In this document: one piece after another, positions 6,382-11,155 of the stretch
Layout: each line of letters begins with the position of its first letter
Position numbering within the stretch: position 1 is the first letter of the stretch
Assembly: GCA_028697435.1 (NCBI GenBank)
Contig: JAQVFD010000040.1
Location: 1 to 11,155, forward strand
Source: Clostridiaceae bacterium
GTDB lineage: Bacteria; Bacillota; Clostridia; Lutisporales; Lutisporaceae
Length of the DNA stretch: 11,155 bases
Direction of reading: 5' to 3'
Notes under the pieces: generated by a model
What the model was told of the DNA's origin: nothing
Databases searched by the model: none
What the model saw: only the letters and a program-made list of their open reading frames with translations
Made by a program: the position numbers and the translations under genes

Positions 6382-7599
6382 TTAATCTAAATATCCATAA
6401 ATATATACTTCTTTAAATAGATTGCTCCACAAGTTACCGTTCTTCGCAATTACATCTGGGTTTTCAACCTTTTCATCAAGAATAGTTGCAACCAATTTTG
6501 CACCAATTTCTTCCCAAACTGTCATTGGGTTTTTTTTCCAGTGATATCTACCTGTTTCGGCATCTACTTGTACTAGTGCTCTAAAGGAGCCAACAAGTGG
6601 GTACATGATTCCTTTTGGGACTATATATTGTAATTGTTTTTTTTCTAACATAGAATGTCCAACAATGTTTCCATTGTTATATTTTGAATACTTTCGAGTA
6701 CCATATCTACGACCAGTATCTCCAGCTTTTGAGGCGAAACTAGATTCTATAACTTCCCATAAGCTAAAAATATCTTTAAGAATTGGAGACATATTTTTTA
6801 TCATTTTTTCTCTATTCTTTTTCTGCGCTGTTTCAATTGTGCTTCCTAAATTAAGGAATTTTCGGAGGCTCGCTTCTTTCCCTGAATAACATTGTATGGG
6901 TTGGGTCTCAGATAAAGTGCCGGTTGAAGTTTTATATGGATATATTGATTGGCTGAACATAATAATTATAGCAATAATTTCTCGTATATCAATTACGGAT
7001 ACTTTTTCAGCGTTTTTATCATTTTGATAATGTTCATTCATCTTATATTGAACACGTTCGGCAAATGGAAGTGGGGATAAGACTTCTTTTATTACATCAA
7101 AACTTTTTTCTAATTCAGCAATCGATTTTAAATCAACTTGCACTGAAGTATTTCTTGCTGCAGCAAGCTCTACAGGCGAATCTATGCCCGTAAATATTTC
7201 AAAAAAAACATATTGATCAAGCGAAAGGGTATTACCTATTTTTGCATCTAAAATAGCCCGTAAAGTATGCCCACCATCAATATTACCATGAATCGTAGGA
7301 TCATCTAGAACAATTTTAACTTCTCCTGTTCGATTATCATAGGAAACATCTTGAGCAGACATTAGTATACCCCTATTTAATTCGTGAAAAAATGGGTTTT
7401 CAGCTAAACTTTCTTTAATTTTGTCTGCTACGTTTGTAGACATTTTTTGTTCACGTGGATTTGTTTCCATCCATTCGTCAAATTCTTGCGGAATGCTACA
7501 AGCCTGAATATAACAGACATATTTAGTGCGTTCGCTATTTTTGTCCCGAGGGTCATCCATTCTTTTAAATGATTTTGCTGATAAGACAAATTCTTTCAT
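6382..7599 (-). CDS. AIPR-family (abortive infection / phage resistance) protein, candidate defence gene
   Basis: This 405-residue soluble protein has no signal peptide or membrane helix. Features resembling the AIPR family (and the wider DndB/DGQHR-like group) are FFHELNRGILM (about 70-80), the glycine-rich NIDGGHTLRAI (106-116) where relatives have an (N)xDGxxT motif, and AARNTSVQVDLKSIAELE (147-164). No nuclease or NTPase motif is evident. AIPR proteins were named for phage-resistance loci, but their biochemical action is poorly known and I do not assign one. The start at 7599 has AAAGGAG 7 nt upstream. The gene stands alone, opposite in direction to its neighbours, between an endonuclease pseudogene and a mobile-type repeat, which suits a horizontally acquired gene. 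No partner defence gene is visible. Confidence 0.68.
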   Translation of the reverse strand: MKEFVLSAKSFKRMDDPRDKNSERTKYVCYIQACSIPQEFDEWMETNPREQKMSTNVADKIKESLAENPFFHELNRGILMSAQDVSYDNRTGEVKIVLDDPTIHGNIDGGHTLRAILDAKIGNTLSLDQYVFFEIFTGIDSPVELAAARNTSVQVDLKSIAELEKSFDVIKEVLSPLPFAERVQYKMNEHYQNDKNAEKVSVIDIREIIAIIIMFSQSIYPYKTSTGTLSETQPIQCYSGKEASLRKFLNLGSTIETAQKKNREKMIKNMSPILKDIFSLWEVIESSFASKAGDTGRRYGTRKYSKYNNGNIVGHSMLEKKQLQYIVPKGIMYPLVGSFRALVQVDAETGRYHWKKNPMTVWEEIGAKLVATILDEKVENPDVIAKNGNLWSNLFKEVYIYGYLD

Positions 7600-7622
7600 A
7601 CCAAATCTCCTTTAAAATAAAA

Positions 7623-7656
7623 ATTTCTGTACTTGCAGACGCAAGAATACAGAAAT
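7623..7656 (-). promoter_or_regulatory. Terminator-like hairpin in the leader of the AIPR gene (possible attenuator)
   Basis: ATTTCTGTA-CTTGC and GCAAG-(2-nt bulge)-TACAGAAAT form a 14-bp stem with a 4-nt loop. Read on the minus strand it is followed by TTTTATTTT and then directly by the AAAGGAG ribosome binding site. A hairpin with a U-run between promoter and start codon is the layout of transcription attenuation; no anti-terminator was identified. Confidence 0.5.
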
Positions 7657-7666
7657 ATTAGCGCGA

Positions 7667-7672
7667 ATTATA
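7667..7672 (-). promoter_or_regulatory. Candidate -10 box for the AIPR gene
   Basis: A perfect TATAAT on the minus strand lies just upstream of the leader hairpin. No convincing -35 box is at 16-18 nt (only a poor TTTACG at 20 nt). Transcription starting about 7 nt further on would place the hairpin at the beginning of the mRNA. Confidence 0.4.
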
Positions 7673-7843
7673 TTAGCCGTATTCCACATCTGCGTAAAGA
7701 TACTGGATGCTTAAATAAACAATATCGTTTATAAGCTAATATTAGTTTAGCATATGTTTCCATCTATGTCAAACGCTATTATAATGATAGGTTCTTATTG
7801 GATTTTGTACGATAGCAACGGCGGTATCGTATGGGAGAGTCAT

Positions 7844-7918
7844 GGTGCCAGGCACGACAATTTAGCACTTATTGTAGAATGCTTCATCGATAAGTATCTA
7901 TGTGTCGTACCTGGCACC
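7844..7918. repeat. REP/MITE-like imperfect inverted repeat
   Basis: GGTGCCAGGCACGACA (7844-7859) and TGTCGTACCTGGCACC (7903-7918) are inverted 16-mers with one mismatch, 43 nt apart. Inside, CTTAT and ATAAG can extend the hairpin. The left arm also contains the small palindrome GTGCCAGGCAC. I remember GTGCCAGGCAC-type palindromes as common dispersed REP-like repeats, some linked to Y1-type (RAYT/IS200-like) transposases; no transposase is present here. The rest of the 7673-8005 gap shows no gene I can support. Confidence 0.55.
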
Positions 7919-8005
7919 TCTATTCTTAAACTCATGAAATCTAAATTAATATTATAACGTCTGTTTGAATACTAATTATGAAGAACCAAAATGGAGGTGT
8001 GACAG

Positions 8006-9271
8006 ATGATCAATAAACTCAATGTAATTGTAATTAAGCGAAGACACGCCGTTATGGCAGTCGTTTGCTGCTTGATCTCTATTGCGATTATCTGCTTCTT
8101 TATAAACTATTTTTCGAAGGACATATCAACATCTACGCTTCAGCAAAATAACAAGTATGTGATTCTTGCAGCTAATGATACGGGAATGCACTGCTATCAA
8201 CCTGACTATTCAAAGTACCTTATTCTGCCTCCTGGCAACAACCTCAAGCTGCAGGTATTCCTCAATGAAGGGAAGGAGGCGAGACTAATCAATTCAGGCA
8301 TAGAAGTCTTCTATCAGATTATCAATAATACAACTTCCGCAAATAAAATAGATTTTTGGGAATACAGTAAGGATTATGGTTATGATATTGCACCGGATAT
8401 CGGCATTACCGGAAATGGTTTATCAGGTAAAATGAAGCTTTCAAAGGATGGAATGTATTACGAGGCCACAGCAATACCTGTTACTCCTTTCAATGATGGA
8501 AGCACAGAATTGAATCCTTATCAGCTTGCCATGATCCGTGTAACGGACAGTAAAACAGGAAAGGAGTTGGCCAAAACAGACAACGTTGTAGTGCCGGTTT
8601 CAAATGAAATGAATTGCAGCAAATGCCATGGCACTTCAGACACGGATTTGAATATTCTAAAAGCTCATGATGAATTGTCAAAAACACAGTTGGTTGCAGA
8701 ATTATCAAAAGGCCAAAGACATAAATGTGCAGATTGCCATCAGGATAATATACTTGATTCGGCAGGAAAATCCGGGATACTCCCTCTGTCACAGGCCATA
8801 CACGGGTTTCATGCGAACAAGATGGCACAGAGTGATATAGAGCCTGAGTGCTACAGCTGCCATCCGGGGTCTGTTTCCCGATGTTACCGTGGAGTAATGT
8901 TTGCTGAAGGGGTATCCTGTGTGAATTCCAAATGCCACGGAGATATGGAGAAAATAGCAAGTACTCAAGTCCAAGGCCGTCAGGCATGGCTGCAGGAGCC
9001 CGACTGCAGTAATTGTCATGGTGAGAAATATAGCGTAAATACAGGTCAACTCTACCGAAATTCTTACTTAAATAATAACTCAAATGCTGAAATGAATGGA
9101 TTTATTCTTTGTGAGTCTTGTCATAATGGTACTCACGCCGAATGGAAATCAGCCAATCTAAAAGACAATCTTTTGCCCATTCAATTATTGGGATACCCGA
9201 ATTTTATAGACAAATGCACTGTTTGTCATGAAGGAACAGGAAAGATACATGAGACAGTACCTGCCAAATAG
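8006..9271 (+). CDS. Membrane-anchored multiheme c-type cytochrome (6 CXXCH + 1 CX4CH)
   Basis: This 421-residue protein has a short basic N-terminus and one hydrophobic helix (about 15-36) that acts as an uncleaved anchor or signal, placing the rest outside the membrane. Residues 50-200 form a haem-free, strand-rich domain starting ILAANDTGMHCYQPDYSKY; the NDxGMHC motif occurs, as I recall, in multiheme proteins of metal-reducing bacteria. Haem-binding motifs follow: CSKCH (204), CADCH (241), CYSCH (282), CVNSKCH (305, CX4CH spacing), CSNCH (334), CESCH (369) and CTVCH (404), so up to seven haems. Likely role: extracytoplasmic electron transfer; donor and acceptor are unknown. GGAGGT lies 7 nt before the ATG. 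The gene is followed after 27 bp by a haem-lyase gene, probably the machinery that serves it. Confidence 0.9.
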   Translation: MINKLNVIVIKRRHAVMAVVCCLISIAIICFFINYFSKDISTSTLQQNNKYVILAANDTGMHCYQPDYSKYLILPPGNNLKLQVFLNEGKEARLINSGIEVFYQIINNTTSANKIDFWEYSKDYGYDIAPDIGITGNGLSGKMKLSKDGMYYEATAIPVTPFNDGSTELNPYQLAMIRVTDSKTGKELAKTDNVVVPVSNEMNCSKCHGTSDTDLNILKAHDELSKTQLVAELSKGQRHKCADCHQDNILDSAGKSGILPLSQAIHGFHANKMAQSDIEPECYSCHPGSVSRCYRGVMFAEGVSCVNSKCHGDMEKIASTQVQGRQAWLQEPDCSNCHGEKYSVNTGQLYRNSYLNNNSNAEMNGFILCESCHNGTHAEWKSANLKDNLLPIQLLGYPNFIDKCTVCHEGTGKIHETVPAK

Positions 9272-9298
9272 TAGTTCTAGTTAGGAGAAATAATTGAC

Positions 9299-10945
9299 AT
9301 GGAAAATATAATTTTACTAGTTGCATCTTGCTTGTGCGCTTTATGTGCGATTCTATCATTTATACCGGTCTTTCCCAAACGTGGAGAAACGCTTACACGT
9401 TTAGCGTGGCTTTTGGCTGCTATAATTGTGGTATATGACGTGGGACGGATGATAAATTTGTTGGTTTTATCAAGGTTTGAATATAAATATGTGTACAGTC
9501 ATAGTAATAGTGAAACTGAACTGATTTATAAAATTTCGTCTCTTTGGTCGGGACAGGAAGGTTCATTTTTGCTATGGGCTCTCATTTTAAGCATTATGGG
9601 CTTTTTTCTGCTGCAAATGAAAGGTAAAGGTGTGAATTGGGCGTTTGGAATCTACGCTTCAATCACTTCTTGTGTTTTACTGATGTGTTTTATTACTAAT
9701 CCATTTGCAAAGAATTCGATTGTCCCTGCTGACGGCTTGGGTTTGAATGAAGCTCTCAAAGATCCCTGGATGGTTGTACATCCGCCACTGGTGTTTATTT
9801 CTTATAGTGCTATGGCTCTTTTATTCTCTCTATCAGCAACATTGACCCAAAAGATCAGCAAAAATGTCACAGACCGAATACTTCTGTGGCTTCGGGTTAG
9901 TTGGCTTTTCTTGGGGGCCGGAATCCTCTCGGGAAGCATATGGGCATATCGAGCCTTGGGCTGGGGTGGATATTGGGCTTGGGACCCCATTGAAAATGCA
10001 GCTTTTGTACCTTGGCTCGTGATTTGTGCATACCTGCATGCAAGAGAGTATCATAAGCCATCTGTCTGCATTATACCCTTTTCCATTGCATGTTTGGGTG
10101 TATTTCTTGCTCGAAGCGGTATATTAAAGGATCAATCGGCCCATGCCTACGCAGATGGGAATATCATAGTAACAGGGATTATTTTTTTTATTATACTGGG
10201 GGCTGCTCTATACCTTTCTTTTACTAAATTCAGAAAGCAGTATGATAAAAGGATAAAAAACAGTTTTTCTTTGTATGACAAACGGCTGATCACTCATAGC
10301 CTTTATGTCTATGCTGCATTAGTTTTTTTCGGAACTATAGCACCTATTATTTTACATATTGAAACACCTGTTGCTTATTATACCGCTATCAGCGTTGTAT
10401 TTACACTAATTTACGTTACCTTGCTGCTTGTATGGGACTTGGAATCCCTAAAGCGTCGGAATATTTTAATGATAGCAGTCAGCACTGTTTTTACTATTGG
10501 CATTATAGTACTTTCGAGGTCGCTCAGGTTCTGGTGGATTCTTTTGATATGGTTTTGTCTTATGCCACTTTCTTTATGGCTCATCAGCGGATTTAAAACA
10601 AGAAGCTGGAAATACTATCTAGCCCATTTAGGAGTATTGCTGCTGGTTATTGGTTCGATTGGATCTTCCGCCTTGGACAGAGAGGAAGTCACCATGTGTA
10701 ATCCGGACAGCTCCAGTGTAGTAATCTCAGGCATTGAGATTCCGATGACTTCACTATTAGAGAAAGAAATGTTGATTAAATCCCTTCCTGCTGAGGATAT
10801 TGTTATAAAGTGTTCCGAAATTGTTCCATTCTCACAGGGCGGCATTTTGATCCCTTATGTGAGAAAACCTTTAATTATTCTGTTCTGGATTGGAAGCTTC
10901 TTAATTATTGTCCAACCAGTTTCGCGTTACATTCCACGACATTGA
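9299..10945 (+). CDS. ccmF: CcmF-type cytochrome c haem lyase subunit
   Basis: CcmF proteins join haem to the CXXCH cysteines of apocytochromes c on the outer face of the membrane. This 548-residue protein has about 14 hydrophobic helices. Family motifs are SLWSGQEGSFLLWA (81-94), DPWMVVHPPLVFISYSAMA (155-173, with the His of HPP at 161) and the haem-handling WWD segment WGGYWAWDPIENAAFVPW (222-239). A soluble section of about 60 residues precedes a final helix (about 526-542). It is shorter than the roughly 650 residues of the E. coli protein, with the loss mostly in the late external loop. CcsA/CcmC proteins share the WWD segment, but length and the GQEGS and HPP motifs favour CcmF. AGGAG lies 11 nt before the ATG. 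No ccmE, ccmC or thiol-oxidoreductase gene is in the window, so the system is incomplete here. Confidence 0.88.
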   Translation: MENIILLVASCLCALCAILSFIPVFPKRGETLTRLAWLLAAIIVVYDVGRMINLLVLSRFEYKYVYSHSNSETELIYKISSLWSGQEGSFLLWALILSIMGFFLLQMKGKGVNWAFGIYASITSCVLLMCFITNPFAKNSIVPADGLGLNEALKDPWMVVHPPLVFISYSAMALLFSLSATLTQKISKNVTDRILLWLRVSWLFLGAGILSGSIWAYRALGWGGYWAWDPIENAAFVPWLVICAYLHAREYHKPSVCIIPFSIACLGVFLARSGILKDQSAHAYADGNIIVTGIIFFIILGAALYLSFTKFRKQYDKRIKNSFSLYDKRLITHSLYVYAALVFFGTIAPIILHIETPVAYYTAISVVFTLIYVTLLLVWDLESLKRRNILMIAVSTVFTIGIIVLSRSLRFWWILLIWFCLMPLSLWLISGFKTRSWKYYLAHLGVLLLVIGSIGSSALDREEVTMCNPDSSSVVISGIEIPMTSLLEKEMLIKSLPAEDIVIKCSEIVPFSQGGILIPYVRKPLIILFWIGSFLIIVQPVSRYIPRH

Positions 10946-10962
10946 ATAGAAGGCTATGATGC

Positions 10963-11024
10963 AGTTCCCGCACTATAGGATTAGGCGTCATTTAGCGGGG
11001 TACATCACTGCAAAAGCTTTGAGG
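10963..11024 (+). pseudogene. ssrA: ssrA remnant: 62-nt piece of the tmRNA pseudoknot region
   Basis: This matches 5077-5138 of the intact ssrA gene at 59 of 62 positions, without gaps. It corresponds to mature tmRNA nucleotides 145-206, in the pseudoknot section after the tag. There is no tRNA-like end, tag frame or intron, so it cannot work as tmRNA. It starts 17 nt after the ccmF stop and runs directly into the endonuclease remnant. Confidence 0.85.
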
Positions 11025-11026
11025 TA

Positions 11027-11134
11027 CTATAACGATATGAACTTCTCATGGTAAGCTTGTTTTTGTAGTAATGGTTCATTCGAATAGCTACCATTTCTTG
11101 GTGTAATGTTTTTATACTCAGATAAAATAAGCTC
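11027..11134 (-). pseudogene. C-terminal remnant of a second LAGLIDADG-type homing endonuclease
   Basis: Read on the minus strand this encodes ELILSEYKNITPRNGSYS, then NEPLLQKQAYHEKFISL and TAG. It aligns with the last 35 residues of the pseudogene at 5808-6218 (about 27 identical) and as DNA at 92 of 108 positions (11028-11135 against 5809-5916). Upstream of ELIL the similarity stops abruptly and a TAG occurs in frame near the window edge, so the N-terminal half with the LAGLIDADG helix is missing or lies rearranged outside. Its stop codon is 2 nt from the ssrA remnant. Confidence 0.8.
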
Positions 11135-11155
11135 TATTAAACACCACCACTAAAT

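Noticed and set aside
7754..7957. 67-codon open frame in the gap before the cytochrome gene
   Set aside because: It has no binding site, and its second half is made of the inverted repeat at 7844-7918; composition gives no support for a protein.
8490..9083. Long minus-strand open frames opposite the cytochrome gene (and likewise opposite hppA and rnr)
   Set aside because: They are antisense shadows: the plus-strand frames carry clear family motifs, and these have no binding sites or recognisable domains.

Overview
The window reads as chromosomal DNA from a low-GC, anaerobic, Clostridia-type Firmicute. The basis is AT-rich coding sequence, strong GGAGG-type ribosome binding sites with several TTG starts, a membrane pyrophosphatase of the K+-dependent type, and an rnr-smpB-ssrA cluster with a typical tag peptide. 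I cannot name the species.

Left part (1-5744), housekeeping. In order: the 3' part of the ion-pumping pyrophosphatase hppA with its terminator, a small DUF1294-type membrane protein, an Est30-like carboxylesterase, RNase R (rnr), SmpB (smpB) and tmRNA (ssrA). The last three belong to one quality-control pathway. SmpB and tmRNA rescue stalled ribosomes and tag the unfinished protein, and RNase R degrades the faulty mRNA. smpB ends 4 nt before the mature tmRNA 5' end.

The central observation is that ssrA is split. Its first 332 nt end inside the T-loop, and the last 17 nt (end of the T-loop, T-stem 3' strand, acceptor 3' strand and CCA) resume 463 bases later. The intervening sequence carries group I intron hallmarks: a U.G-bearing P1 at the 5' splice site, a terminal G at the 3' splice site, Q-like and S-like core elements, P2, P8 and P9 hairpins, and a large peripheral domain of long hairpins. 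The intron has no convincing ORF. Just past the tmRNA terminator, on the opposite strand, lies a LAGLIDADG homing endonuclease gene broken by two in-frame stops.

Right part (6219-11155), accessory. It holds an AIPR-type (abortive infection/phage resistance) gene on the minus strand behind a terminator-like leader hairpin, a REP/MITE-like inverted repeat, and a plus-strand pair encoding a membrane-anchored multiheme c-type cytochrome (7 candidate haem sites) and a CcmF-type haem lyase subunit. Directly after ccmF is a second, chimeric remnant: 62 nt of ssrA interior joined to the end of a second, diverged homing endonuclease gene. The accessory genes therefore sit between two ssrA/endonuclease relics in the same orientation, which suggests gene gain or rearrangement centred on ssrA.
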